In this document: positions 22,755 through 34,232 of the stretch, in pieces
How the letters are laid out: each line of letters opens with the position of its first letter
How positions within the stretch are numbered: the stretch's first letter is position 1
Assembly (NCBI GenBank): GCA_020466095.1
Contig: CM035806.1
Location: forward strand, 64,963,587-65,027,586
Direction of reading: 5' to 3'
Length of the DNA: 64,000 bases
Source of the DNA: Chlorops oryzae
Taxonomy: Eukaryota; Arthropoda; Insecta; Diptera; Chloropidae
Made by a program: the position numbers and the translations under genes
Notes under the pieces: model-generated
What the model saw: the letters and a program-made list of their open reading frames with translations, nothing else
Databases searched by the model: none
Told to the model about the DNA's origin: nothing

Positions 22755-22978
22755 GACGGCCTCCGTGGTATTGTGATAGAGGCGCCGACTCACAACACGG
22801 AGATTATGGGTTCGACTCCCGGCTCGGTCGTGGACGACGGCCACACAAAGCGAAGACTTCGGAAAGTGGCACTGGCTCACACGATCCACAATATTCGGAT
22901 CCGTCTTTACTCGATTGCTCAGTGTGCAAAAGACGTTTGATTAATGAAAAACGTATTGGAATAGATTTTTTTTTTAAT
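22755..22978 (+). repeat. tRNA-derived SINE
   Basis: GTGGTATTGTGATAGAGGCG (A-box region) and GGGTTCGACTCCCGG (B-box, 22808), then about 140 bp of body ending in a T tract at 22967-22975. 22979-23257 holds nothing recognised. Confidence 0.75.
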
Positions 22979-23257
22979 TACTAAGAGAACAGACCGAAAT
23001 GGACGGAGAGTATTATGAAGTTTCGCAATTTGTCACATAGCTCAGCATTTCTAATTTATTTTGTTATAATAAGAGTCAAGATAAACATTTTCTAGTTATA
23101 ATTATTATCACTCATTGGCAAAACACTTTGTGGGGGAAACAAATCTCGGAATTGATTATCCTTAAAGCTATTTTTATGGAATGTTCATGTACATACATGC
23201 ATATTCATATTTGTAGCAACAACTTTTCGTACAAAAAGAAAATAAGGCGCAACCTTC

Positions 23258-25009
23258 CTAAATAACATTAACTATACAATAGAACGTTAGAGGAAGTACT
23301 AAATTATCTATTTGATCAGTATGAGCTTCAATTAGTGCAGTAATGATCGTCGCCGTTAGCACTACGAACCACCCAGAAAGTGTCAATCGAATAAATCCAA
23401 TAGTTGTGAGAGCTAATGCAACAGCACAGATCGATATTACAAAAGCAAAGGAGCCTTCAAGGGACCGTGAAGAATCTGAAAAGAGATTTGATGGTAATAA
23501 TAATAATGAAAAAAAAAACAAAAATTAAATTAAATATTTCTGTTGGAATACTTCATACTTCGCCATTTGGTGCGTCCGTACTTCGATCCGATAACACTGG
23601 CAGCTGCGTCACCTATGCCTGTTGAAAGTATACCCGAAAGTAATGTTATTGACGTTCTACTCGAGCTTTCGCACGGACATGGGTATAGCCAGATAGGCAG
23701 CGAACATCCAATTAGTAGACTGAATGGAGTAAGTGCTAAAATGCCAGCATCTTTTTCATCAGAAAACGCGACAAATGCATCTTTAAGCGTTGGCCCAATA
23801 GGTGGTATTTGCAGTATGCGAAAGAGCTCGAGTACAGAAAATATGGCTAGAGCAACACCTGTCGCTATATAGAGTAATTCGCATTGGTATAGTAGGCCAG
23901 GAAGATACACCAGTATGATGAGAAAATGAAATATTTTGCGAACACGTGTTGAAGCCTTTCCGGTATGACGCGTTTTATACCAGACCGTTCCAATGTTGAT
24001 GGCAACAAGTGAAAGGAAGAACAATATATATTTCAACTGCAAAGGAAGCAATGAACTTGATTTGCATATCTCAAATAACTGGAGTTGGATTTGAAAAGAA
24101 AGTGCTTACTCGATTTTCATCCTTGAGTAAAAATTCAATTAAGGCAATTATTGGAAGTGGGTCTGTGACTGGCGCACAGGTCACTGCAAAAAGTAGCAGA
24201 GCCATATGGCTGTAAAATCCAATTGGGCTGCATAAAAATCCAAATAGGACTAACAAAATACAGGCTAGAAGCAGCATAAATAGTGCGCTCTGTAAGATAA
24301 AGAAGAGCAATAACCAAACAACAAAATAAGAATAAATAATAATAATAAAAAAAACAGCTTGAGAATCCCGAAACACGTACCATCATGATCACATTAAGTT
24401 TCCAAAAATCATCCTCAAATTTTTCGCCTTTGAATATAACCTGAGGCATCTGTAGGAATACATTCAATACAAATAGCATTAGACCTTCTATTAGAACGGA
24501 GGCTTCGCCGTATGTAAAACATTTCGGAAGTCCTCGCATTATGCGCACGTATAGATTTTGGTAACAAAAGGTAAGCATGAAACCACACAGTATTCCATAG
24601 GTCCATGGCAAGACCAAAAGATATTTAAATAATACGCTAGTCAGTACGCTGGGCACCAATGAGACAAGCAGTTTCATGAATAGCCAACTGTGGACGGACA
24701 TGTAGGCAAAGAAGCATAGTGACTGCACGCCCATGCCAATTGCAGCGATTGTGAGCATTTTGTAATTGGAACTATTACATTCCTTTTCCGAATTGTGCAG
24801 GAAGTGTGTTGATAATGCCAATGGCAATAGGCAGCAAATCCAGTAGCCCGGAGAGGCGTTTGGTCTAAAAATAATATAACATTTCATAACTTTAAAATAA
24901 TTTAATAAAATGAAAGTCATAATTTACAGAAAAACGGGCTAGCTGCGCCAATTGTTTACCCATCAACGTCATAGCAGAGTGCAGAAGATGATGTTTTGTT
25001 TCTTTTCAT
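23258..25009 (-). CDS. Dolichol kinase (orthologue of Drosophila CG8311)
   Basis: Multipass ER membrane enzyme that phosphorylates dolichol with CTP, the last step of dolichyl-phosphate synthesis for N-glycosylation and GPI anchors. Exons: 25009-24960 (tentative), 24864-24381, 24289-24110, 24036-23559 and 23475-23258; phases fit throughout, giving 469 aa (human DOLK is 538, the difference being N-terminal). It is hydrophobic throughout with about 12 or more predicted membrane spans. Family motifs: PKCFTYGEA, VRKIFHFLIILVYLPG, the cytosolic PIGPTLKDAF...DEKDAG segment, and the CTP-binding STGIGDAAASVIGSKYGR. Then RSLEGSFAF and the C-terminal EAHTDQIDNLVLPL. Exon 1 (MKRNKTSSSALCYDVD) was chosen only because its GT donor and phase fit; its ATG abuts a nested transposon cluster, so the true N-terminal exon may lie beyond 27603. 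The rest is secure. Confidence 0.9.
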
Positions 25010-25577
25010 ATAACCCTCTGCAGCTGACGTTCCTGATTTTCCTCTTGAAATGCCTAACTGGCGTCTTCCTGGCAGGCTTCCCATAAGAGTAAATAGTAGA
25101 GTCCGACCGAAGTCAAAATTTTCAACCGAAACCGAATTTTCGGTTTTTTTAAAGATTCGGTGGCCGAACCGAAACCGAAACCGAAACTTTTCAAATCTGA
25201 GAAACAAAACGAATTTTATTGTTTGCTAGTATATGAATTTAAAATATATACATTACTAGAGCTCGGATTTTGAATGTTTTGAATTTTTTTGAATTATTTG
25301 AATTTATTGAATATTTTGAATTTTTTTTTATTTTTCTTGCATTTAACTGTGCTTTTTGAATATTTTATTCACTGAAGTAGGCTTTTTTTTGTTAATTTGA
25401 CAATTCAACATTTTAATAGGCATACTAAATCGAACTAATTTGGAATTTTTGACTGTGAATTTTTTGAATATTTTGAATTTTTTGCATTTTTTTGGAATTT
25501 TTTTGAATATTTTCTGAATATATTTTTGGATTTTTTTTTTCATTTTTTTACATATTCAAATTCCGAGTCATATACAT

Positions 25578-26399
25578 CAGAGACCTGCAACGAATGTTTC
25601 ATTTCAAATTTAAAAACGAAATTTTCTTGCTACAGTCATGTTTCCATTCGACACTAGTTTCATTGAATACTGTCGTATAGTGATTTTTTTTTAAATGAAT
25701 AGTGTGATCTTATATACACTGCATAAGTTTGTATCGAATGTCAATATTGCTATGTTCAAATGATGAATGATTTTGAATCATTCGTTGCCCTTTTCATTTA
25801 AAAAAATTATTTCAAACAGAAAATTTAATTATTAATATGGATATAGCTGAAAAACTGAAGAGCGGAGAATATTCATTAGAAAAAAAAGGAAGAAACATAA
25901 TTACCGAAAAAAGAAATCGATTAGGGCCCAGCAATGTAAACAATTTGTTATTTTTAAATTCTGTGTTTAAAAATGAAACTGCTAGTAATAAATATAACTG
26001 AAAAATTGTTATGTTGGTTGATTGAAAATTCCGTTACTTTCCGAGCTTAAGGTCCAACCAAGTAAATGACTTAGTGCCACGAATCTTGCACGGCCAACAA
26101 CAAGGCCAATATTGGGCAATGTGTAATATTGTTTTCATGGATTCATGGTTAATACTATTAGTTATATTTTCTTACAGAAAGCGTTTAAATTGTTTCACAT
26201 AGTAGGCGTTGTATTTTTGAAGCATTCGTGAATACATTCAATTAATCACTCCTTTTTTTCTATTTCACACTACACTACACTATATTCAATGAATAGTGTA
26301 TTAGCAGTATTCACAAATATATTGCCTACTGCTTGCTATGTTTTCAATTTTTTGAGAATGTTTCATATAGGCAAATGAATGCACTCATGCAGGTCTCTG
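25578..26399. mobile_element. Internally deleted hAT element
   Basis: Ends CAGAGACCTGCA and inverted TGCAGGTCTCTG, flanked by the exact 8-bp duplication ATATACAT (25570-25577, 26400-26407). It retains a short transposase remnant (25837-26001). Confidence 0.9.
25837..26001 (+). pseudogene. hAT transposase remnant (C-terminal end)
   Basis: A 54-codon ORF whose centre reads ITEKRNRLGPSNVNNLLFLN, the characteristic C-terminus of hAT transposases (the end of the dimerisation domain). The N-terminal 15 or so residues are likely fused from elsewhere in the parent element by internal deletion. Confidence 0.65.
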
Positions 26400-26507
26400 A
26401 TATACATTTCTAATGTAAAAAAAAAACATAACAGTATTATGTGTAAAACAAAACAAATAGTCCGAATTCACATTGTTAAAATTAAGCCTTTTTCACTTTA
26501 AAGCCAC

Positions 26508-27125
26508 TGATACACGATATCAAACTTGCTTCAATATTATTAGTTGTGTTGGTTTTTTCATTACACGAACACTGTATGTGAAATGAAAAAACGCATACAA
26601 CTAAAAATATTGAAGCTACCCTGTAGGAATTTGAACTAGTATCGTACTAGTACTTTACTAGTGCAAAAGCCACCAGCACTAGTTCTTTTCTATACCCCTG
26701 TCCATATAAAATTCTGTCGAAAATCAGTATATCTGTACAGGAAAGGACTAGTACAGTATGCACCAGAATTATTCTAGAACTTTTCGATCCAATTGGATAA
26801 ATTTGCACCAGTTAAATAATAGTGATGTTTACGGGAAAAAGTTTACAGAATCGTGGAATTTTTTTTCAGTACAAAATGGAAATAAATATTTATAATTATA
26901 AAATGTTATTATAATAAAAGAAAACCATTCGGTTGTGTATTTATTATTAATTTATAACGCCTCAATGAGTGAATGCAATTATTCCACTGATCACTAGTAT
27001 AGTTATGGTGCAATCTTACCCAAACATTGCACTAGTTCTTTTAGTACTGGTAAAAGTACTAGTTATTTTAGGCAAATTGCTTAACAGCTTTCTACAGGGT
27101 AGTTTGATATTGTGTATCAGTCACT
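26508..27125. mobile_element. MITE with CTGATACACGATATCAAAC termini
   Basis: ACTGATACACGATATCAAAC and GCTTCAATATT (26508-26555) are mirrored at 26605-26616 and 27102-27125. The right arm is itself split by the element 26619-27099. Confidence 0.7.
26619..27099. mobile_element. CCCTGYAGG-family MITE, copy 1
   Basis: CCCTGTAGGAA...TTCTACAGGG ends, with multiple inverted ACTAGT words inside. It sits inside the right arm of 26508-27125. Related copies at 31197 and 31799 share the ends and CACCAGCACTRGTTCTT. Confidence 0.7.
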
Positions 27126-27171
27126 TAAGTAGTTGTACAAAGTTTTGTTTCAAGTCTTTTGGTATTTCCAT

Positions 27172-27335
27172 AACAGTATGTATGTATGTATGTTGCAGTG
27201 GAGTTTTTGAAAAACAAGTGCTAGGCTTGGAACGTTACACTCCGTTTCGCCTGGGTCGGAAATCGATCCTCGGACCCTGGGATCAACAGCATATCACGCA
27301 TCTCCTACGCTATCCCAGAGCCACTCCATAACAGT
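27172..27335 (-). repeat. tRNA-derived SINE, CTAGGCTTGGAACGTTACAC family, copy 1
   Basis: On the minus strand a head with GGGATAGCGTAGGAGATGCG and a B-box precedes the body GTGTAACGTTCCAAGCCTAG. The tail is a (TACA)n-like run. Other copies: 34738 (minus), 46525 (plus). Confidence 0.8.
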
Positions 27336-27835
27336 AACATGTGAAAATTTTTCTTTCTCAAAATACTAAAATGTGTTTGAAAGTTCCGGTTTCGGTTTCG
27401 GCCTTTTCCGAGCTAAAACCGAACCGAAACCGAAACTGAAAATTTAGGACGATTCGGTGGCCGAACCGAAACCGAAACCGAAGGTTCGGTCGGACTCTAT
27501 TAAATAGTTTTCAACCAAAAAATGGATAAAAATTTGAAATAAAATGCACGCCAGATTTTCTGTTTTGCGTGGTCTATCAGCCTGCGACGTCAGCTGCAGA
27601 GGGTTAAGTTATGAGTTAGAAGTGAACTTTAAATGATAACAATAAGTTTTTAAGTGAGATGTATTACATGAATTTAGTTTAAATTGGGTCTCATGGGGTC
27701 CACTGTTCAAGGAAAGGAAAATGCACAGAGATGATGGCAAGGGTTTTAAAAATTTTGCTTCGAAAGCTTCCACCCACCAGGGACGTCTTCTTCATATGAA
27801 AAAACGAAAGACCGTTTATTTCGACTGGAAAAAAT

Positions 27836-28674
27836 AACAAGTAAGGGTGTTATAGTCGGGCGCGCCTGACGATAGAATACCCGACACAGACACACATTTT
27901 GAAATCATTATTAATATCAAGAGGTGTTTAAGGCCATAAGGGGCCCCATATACCGACTTTTGTTAAATTTCTTTATAAAAACCGCCCTTTTGCCGCGCCC
28001 AATTTTCATTTTTTTTTAAATTCTAATCAGAGGCTTAAATATACGCTCAAATTCTAAGTTTCATTGAAATATTTCGAAAAGTCAGATTTTGAGGCAGTTT
28101 AGGGATTTTTGTGACAGACCCTAGTACCGGAGCTACCCTTAAAAATAGTCCGATCAAGAAAATTCTTGGGAAGGATGGTAGTGACTGCAAAGGAAGCCTA
28201 CATGCCAAATTTCGTTCAAGTACCATTTGAATTTCTGGTGTAGGAGGCAACTTTCAAAAAACGCCCTTCGGCCGCGCCAACTTTTTCAATTTTTGGAAAT
28301 CATATTACTTGTCTTTAAATATGTTAAAATATCAAATTTCATCAAAATATGTTGAAAACTTCGATTTTAGAGCAGTTTTTGTGACTTTCATAACAGACCC
28401 TAGTACTGGAGGTACCCCTAAAAATGGTCCGATTGGGTCCATTCTCGAACTTGTTCGTACTCATGTCCCTTTGAGCACGCGTGCCAAATTTTGTCAAGAT
28501 AGCTCAACTCCTTCGATAAGATAACTGTATACAGACAGACGGACATGTCTAAATCGAATCTCCTGGTGACGCTGATCATTTCTATATATATTTTGTATGG
28601 TCTATCTCGACTGGTTCTGGGTGTTAAACACAAACGCAATATACCCTCGACACAGAGTGTGTCGGGTATAAAAA
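27836..28674 (+). mobile_element. DINE-1/Helentron-like repeat, copy 2
   Basis: Same start (AACAAGTAAGGGTGTTATAG), internal ACAGACCCTAGTACYGGAG words and terminal CGACACAGAGTGTGTCGGGT hairpin as the copy at 21437. The tetranucleotide tract is reduced to a few units. Confidence 0.7.
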
Positions 28675-28825
28675 GCCCATAATAACGATTATTCAGGGTG
28701 AATAAAATAAACGTCAAAAAGTAACGGGTATACCTTGACTTTTAAGAAAAAAATCAGACCTCACTTTGCGTCGTTTCACTTTGAGTTTTTTCGAAGTTGC
28801 GTCGTTACTGAATTAAGACTCATTA

Positions 28826-28950
28826 GTGGGACTCATGCAGCTTCGCAAATTGTGGGAAATGAGAAATTTGCAACACATCTGTCAAAATTTATATGAAAAT
28901 TTACGATGGGAAAAGTTGCGAAGGCATTTGCGAAGCTGCATGAGTACCAC
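28826..28950. mobile_element. Small MITE inside the Tigger 5' region
   Basis: ACTCATGCAGCTTCGCAAA near 28830 is mirrored by TTTGCGAAGCTGCATGAGT at 28927-28945. 125 bp, non-coding. Confidence 0.7.
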
Positions 28951-29169
28951 AATTTTCTTTGTGCGTCGTTGTTTTTTCACATTGCGTTGATTCCGGGGAA
29001 TTTAATTCTTGATTGACGTGCTGCAAAGATTTTTCTCAATCATTTTAAAAAGCATAGTTGCAGTGGAAGGTTGATTATAAATTAAGGTAAATAAAATTTT
29101 ATTTAAATAATAAAAGGCTGTTATCATGTTTTTTAAATTTATATTTAAGCTTTTTAGACCATACTAATC

Positions 29170-31035
29170 ATGAGTGGAAAAATCAGTGTTGGTAAAATTA
29201 CAAAAAAAAAAAAACCCTTAAGTTTGGAAATAAAATTGGACATTTTACGACGCTTTGATAATGGAGAAAAGGCTGTGGATATAGCAAAGGCTCTTGATCT
29301 GCCTGCAACAATTATCAGAACTGTTCAAGCTCGAGATAGAATTAAAGTAAGAGCAGCTGCTAAGTCTGTTACATCGATAGATGCCAAAACGATGACTCGT
29401 ACAAGGAGTGGTTTTATGATTAAAATGGATTCCTTGCTTTCTATTTGGATACAAAATCAGATTGCACAGAAAATGCCATTGAGTAAAATGGTAATCCAAG
29501 GTAAAGCAAAAAGCTTATTTGATGATATCAAAAGCCAATCTATGATTAACCATGGTGCAAGTGGTAGTGCTACTGATAAAGAAGAAAATTTTGAAGCTAG
29601 TAACGGCTGGTTTGAGAGATACAAAATTCGTGCTAATTTACACAGTATTACTCTCAAAGGCGAAGCAGCCAGTGCTGACACTGTGGCTGCAGACGGTTTC
29701 CCGATAGAATTAAAAACGATAATTCAGCAGGGAGGTTATGTCTCAAAACAAGTTTTCAATGTTGATGAGACAGGTTTTTTTTGGAAACGTCTTCCAAAGA
29801 AAACTTTTATATCGAGAACTGGAAAATCAGCACCAGTATTTAAAGCTAGTAAAGATAGACTAACACTACTTCTAGGTGGCAATGCAAATGGCGATTTTAA
29901 ATTTGAGCCGTTACTAATCTACCAATCAGAAAACCCTAGAGCTTTGAAAGGCTGTTCAAAGAATCGACTTCCTGTACACTGGCGAGGCAATAAGAAATCA
30001 TGGATGTCGGCGTTATTATTTAAAGACTGGGTTTCTACGTATGCCATTCCTGAAATTAAAGCGTATTGCACTAAAGAGAATTTAGACTTCAAAGCATTGG
30101 TCTTAGTAGATAATGCTCTTAGGCACCCAGTTTATATTGATGACTTATCTGAATATGTTAAATTTGTATTTTTACCACCGAACATCACATCATTAATACA
30201 GCCAATGGATCAGGGTGTTATTTCGAATTTTAAAAGCTATTATCTCCGCCGATCATTTAAAATGCTTTTGAGTGAAATTAATAGAGCCGATTAGCTTACA
30301 ATACTGCAATTCTGGAAATCTTTCAACATTTTGAATTCAATCAAAATTATTTCAGAATCCTCGGAGGAAGTAAAATCATCCTGCATGAACGGTGTTTGGC
30401 GCAAAATATGGCTAGAATGTGTACACAAGAAAAAAAGTGACAGTGCCTCTTCAGAAGTTGATAATGATGAAGCAGATACTACTTATTTGTCATGAAATTG
30501 CTAACTTAGCAAGCGAGTCTAATTTTGAAGGGATGGATGAAATTGGTATAAATGAATTGTTAGCTTCTCATAACCAAGAGATGTCTAACGAGGAATTGAT
30601 GCAACTGGATTTGGAAATCGCTAACAAAGAAGACAGCTCGCTTGATATAAGTAAGCGTCAAAATTTAACTTCACAACAAATTTCTAACGCAATAGGGGTA
30701 TTCACAAAGGCGTCGGAAAATAGGAAAGTCGGAAAATCGGAAAAATTTAACTGCTTAAAAAGTTGTGGAAGATACAAAAAAAGTATAAAAATTTTTTGAG
30801 AAGTCGCATTTTTACGATTTTCCGACTTTCCAACGTTTTTAACACGCCTTTGTGAATACCCCTAATGAATCTAATTGACGAAGCAATGGAGATTTTTTTT
30901 AAACAACTATCCTGATGGCGAAAGAAGTGCAAAAGTTTCTCGTGGGGTAGCAATTGATATTAACTGTTACAAGGAACTTTACCTCAACATAAAAAAGAAA
31001 AGGTTTTCAGCCAACTCTGGAAAACTTTTTTAAAC
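29170..31035 (+). pseudogene. Tigger/pogo transposase (CENP-B/jerky-like), broken
   Basis: An intact first ORF of 374 codons (29170-30294) holds a pipsqueak-type HTH (LSLEIKLDILRRFDNGEKA, about 17-60), a CENP-B-type second HTH (about 80-155) and a DDE_1 core: NVDETGFFWK (Asp199), LVLVDNALRHP (Asp314) and LIQPMDQGVI (Asp347), the DDD triad of pogo. It stops at TAG after EINRAD. Downstream, pieces in other frames (EVKSSCMNGVWRKIW; the 30419-30690 stretch with GINELLASHNQEM) match the usual C-terminal part, so at least one frameshift has occurred. A 170 bp MITE interrupts the tail at 30694, and the residue after it is also frameshifted. Not functional as read. Confidence 0.85.
30694..30863. mobile_element. 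MITE with AGGGGTATTCAC termini, 3-bp TSD
   Basis: AGGGGTATTCACAAAGGCGT and its inverse, flanked by AAT (30691-30693, 30864-30866). Removing the element and one AAT joins the flanks as ...CTAACGCAATGAATC..., consistent with a precise 3-bp-duplication insertion (Harbinger-like size; superfamily inferred). Confidence 0.75.
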
Positions 31036-31196
31036 AGAAGAGCCATCAATGGCCGCAGGCTCGTCTTCAGAATCTGAATACATAAATTTATAATTTACTT
31101 ATTTTTTTATATGCATATTTTTAATTTTTGATTGAATTTCTATAGCCTTATTGTATTGTATGGCCTTATTCATAGAAATAAAACGTTGCATACAAT

Positions 31197-31647
31197 CCCT
31201 GCAGGAAATGTGAATAGTGAATATATAGTCTTTCACTACCGACCGTGTCGCCGGTACTACTGACCAGCTGTACCCTTTGCATTGCTTCGCCCGTTAGACA
31301 TTTAACATTGAGTTGTCATTGAATGTCAACAGTAGACAAATGAGCTATTGATGAATTATTGACGAGGTACTGACTTTGACAACATATGGAGACATTTGTA
31401 CTACTGAGTCTGTACTCCTTTACTACTGATTTGGCACTTTTTGATATTTCTTTCGAGCTATCTGATTTTTTCGAGTGGCCTCTATTCAGCTTCACAATCG
31501 CCATATTGAGAAATACCGCTGGTATACATATAGAAAAATGAAACTGAATACATTCGGTTGACATGCTATACCTGATGTCAATAGATCCCTCGTCTATAGA
31601 GACGAGATACTGACTTGTCGATATAAGACGACAGGCTTTCTGCAGGG
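31197..31647. mobile_element. CCCTGYAGG-family MITE, copy 2
   Basis: CCCTGCAGGAAA...TTTCTGCAGGG ends; interior non-coding with inverted segments (TAGTCTTTCACTACCG; TACTACTGA). Confidence 0.6.
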
Positions 31648-31798
31648 ATACTACAAGCGACACTCTCTAAATTTTTTGGATTTGCTTGTAGGTATGATAA
31701 GAATATGCGGGTGCGATAGAGACAGAGAACAGTTTACATGAGTGCGACTGAAAAAGATAGAGTTTTGTCAACGACTGCTGTGGTGAACAGTTCAACAG

Positions 31799-32362
31799 CC
31801 CTGCAGGAAGTATGAGTAGTTAAGCTGCAGCGTCTTACTAGTTCTAATACCACCAGCACTGGTTCTTCTTTATACCCTTGGTTATGTATTACTCTGTACA
31901 AAATTAACATTGCGTGTGGGCTAAAAATCACTAATTGTACACTTGAACTAACGCTTTTTTAGTGATTTGGTAACCAATTGGGTAAATTGGGTATAGTAAA
32001 ACACTAGTTCCTTTGAAAGATTATTGACCATATTTTGTGGTTTTTTGGTTATTTTTGTTCTAAAATTTTTTGAGCCTCCAATACGCAATATTTAAAAGAC
32101 ACCGAATTATTTTTCGTGTTTGTTTTATTTACAAAAATATTTGTAATAAATAAAGATAGATTTTATTTATGATTTGGGAGCACCAACGCTCTTTGCAACA
32201 ACTATATAATGGTAACTCTTATTACTGACACGAAAAACCATTTTTCCCATTCAATACTAGTCGGAGCTTTATACGAAGCTCTACCCCCTTTCGCACTAGT
32301 TCTTTAGTTTTGGTGAAAGTACTAGTTGCATCCGGGCAATATACCTCACGCTTCCTAGAGGG
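31799..32362. mobile_element. CCCTGYAGG-family MITE, copy 3
   Basis: CCCTGCAGGAAG...CTTCCTAGAGGG ends. Interior shares CACCAGCACTGGTTCTTCTT and GTGAAAGTACTAGTTG with copy 1. 32380-32740 holds nothing identified. Confidence 0.65.
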
Positions 32363-32741
32363 TAATAAGCTTTGAGCTCTGCTGTGTTGAAAGTCCGATT
32401 ATATTGTCGATGTGTGAGTTCATCTGTACACAAATCGTGGTGAAAGTCAGTTTATTTTATGTGAATGTGTTAACTGTGGGCAAAGTCAAATTGTGAATGG
32501 GCAAAGTCGGTTTATACAAGCTCCCCTCACCCGTCTTAGTGATTTTGGGAACCCAGTAGTCAGTAGGTCGCCCCCGATATTTGTGACATGCCAAAGTTCC
32601 AGTCCTTGAAGACTAGCCATTTCACCTACCACATGAACCTGAAAGAGTAGATAGGCCTCAGCTCACATTTCCCTATTCGCTGCGTATGATTGTTTTTGCT
32701 GTTGTCTGCTTTTACGTCGCATTCTGATCATTTGCCCGTCA

Positions 32742-32830
32742 AGCGTTCGATAGCGCAGTGGTTCAAACTATGACTCCATAGCCGGGAGGTTCGGGGTTCA
32801 ATCCCTGCGGGCGGCGAGAATTTTTCCTAA
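32742..32830 (+). repeat. tRNA-derived SINE head
   Basis: TAGCGCAGTGGTTCAAAC (A-box) and GGGGTTCAATCCCTGCGG (B-box, 32793). The following 33225-33445 is GC-richer unique sequence with a GCCTTTTCGCTAGCGAAAAG-type hairpin near 33290-33310. Confidence 0.7.
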
Positions 32831-33054
32831 TTTTTTTAATTTTTTTGTAAATTAGAGTTTTTTTTTGTTCATAGTTCAGTTATTTTGGAAGACAAACATT
32901 TTCCCCTAAATATTTAAGGTTTTATTATTATTTTTTTTTTAATGGTTCATTTTCAAGTAAACAATTTTTGGAGTGAAAAAATTCGTTAAATACGTTTCCC
33001 AAAATCTGAGCAACGCTAAACTCAAGTGAGCATTTTGACCAAGAAATTAAATTC

Positions 33055-33135
33055 GTTCGTTTAGCGTAATGGTTAAGCCGTTCGCCCAGCGATCTGTAGG
33101 TCAGCGGTTCGAGGCTCGGTGGAGGCGAGAAAATT
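33055..33135 (+). repeat. tRNA-derived SINE head
   Basis: TTTAGCGTAATGGTTAAGCC (A-box) and GCGGTTCGAGGCTCGG (B-box) followed by A-rich DNA (33135-33240). Confidence 0.7.
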
Positions 33136-33956
33136 TTAAGAGAAGCTAAGATAAAAAAGATTTAAAATAAAAAATAGATAAACAAAAAAAATATAAATTA
33201 ATAAAATAAATAAAATTAAAAAAAGTCAAAAAAAAAAATGAAATTTTTCTTTTTTCTCAGTCGCTGGTGCTAGGCCATTTTCCTGCCCCTTTTCGCTAGC
33301 GAAAAGGCTCGCCAACGAAGGCGTATAAACGGACGACCCGCCCATGGCAATGACATCACAATGTTAAATGGGACAGCGTTTTGGATAGCCGATGGACGCC
33401 ACCATGGACTGGTGAAAACACCAGTGTTTGGGTGGCTCAGTTGACTACTGGGTGTCGCTTGTAGTATTGTATGAAACGTTGTTTAAGCCTTTTGTACGGT
33501 GACTTTACTGTCAAAAATACATGAAATTAAAATGTTTTTTAGTTAAAATCCATTTTAGCATTTCTATGAATAAGGCAGCTAGTCTTTTTTATGTTTTTTA
33601 ATAAATTAATAAAGTTTAACTTCTGTTTTGTTATGTAAATATTTTTTCTTTAACATTTAAGGACAGAATGAAAAATACGGTAATCTATCTTCGATCTTTA
33701 CATGGCTTGCTATAGAAAATCACGATTCACTTTGCGTCGTTTCAATTTGCGTCGCGTTTTTTTTTTTTGGAACGTATCCAAAGGGTATAAACAAAGAGTA
33801 TAGATATAAAGAGCCTCCAAAGTAGCGATTCGAATCTCTTATGGTTTCTAATGATACGCGGTGGTTATTAGCTACCGAGCTGCAACATGCTCAATTGCGT
33901 GTTTGGGCGTTTGATTCGACACGTTGGTTTAGCTCGAAAGTGTGTGCAGGACGAAG

Positions 33957-34232
33957 AAGTAATTTGAAGAATGCGCGAATAAGAAATTCATTCATTAAAT
34001 ACGCATGCCCATTTCGCCTGAAACTTGGCAGCTTGTAGCTAAATGAAGGAAAGAAAATTGAGTGTCCACGAATATGGAATTCATTCATAAATTACACCTG
34101 ACCGTTTAAATTTGTCGAAATTTGGCAACTTAGCTAAATGAAGGAAAGAATTGGCAGTGTGCGCGATTATGGAACTCATTTATAAATTACAACTGACCGT
34201 ATGAATTTATTGAAATTTGGCAACGTAGATAA
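33957..34232 (+). repeat. Diverged tandem repeat, three units of about 95 bp
   Basis: Each unit contains AATTCATTCATAAATTAC, CTGACCGT, GAAATTTGGCAAC and TAGCTAAATGAAGGAAAG or close variants. 34233-34737 holds nothing recognised. Confidence 0.8.

Larger units (their letters stand above)
25097..27499. mobile_element. hAT-type element, TAGAGTCCGACCGAA termini, copy 1
   Basis: TAGAGTCCGACCGAA at 25097 and its inverse at 27485-27499. Flanks GTAAATAG and TTAAATAG match 7 of 8. Subterminal regions are made of (CCGAAA)n-like hexamers (25140-25190, 27380-27480). It contains three further elements and a SINE. A second copy with an exact duplication is at 41273. Confidence 0.8.
25013..27603. mobile_element. 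Outer element of a nested transposon cluster (CCCT...AGGG ends)
   Basis: CCCTCTGCAGCTGACG (25013) is repeated inverted at 27588-27603. The right flank reads TTAA and the left ATAA. A CCC/GGG end with TTAA target recalls piggyBac MITEs, but the left TTAA is imperfect. Only about 85 bp on each side is its own DNA; the rest is the hAT element 25097-27499. Confidence 0.5.
28757..31040 (+). mobile_element. Tigger/pogo-type DNA transposon, decayed
   Basis: Left end CAGACCTCACTTTGCGTCGT, a sequence that recurs as an isolated end at about 33728 and, inverted, at 37216-37234. It carries a broken transposase (29170-31035) and two MITE insertions. The right end is not identified, so the right boundary is provisional. 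Confidence 0.6.
31163..33576. mobile_element. Candidate TIR element, GCCTTATTCATAGAAAT ends
   Basis: GCCTTATTCATAGAAAT (31163) and the inverse at about 33560-33576, with TTGCATACAA/TTGTATGAAA also mirrored inside. The intervening 2.3 kb is mostly other insertions (31197, 31799, two SINEs). Pairing of the two ends as one element is inference. Confidence 0.4.
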
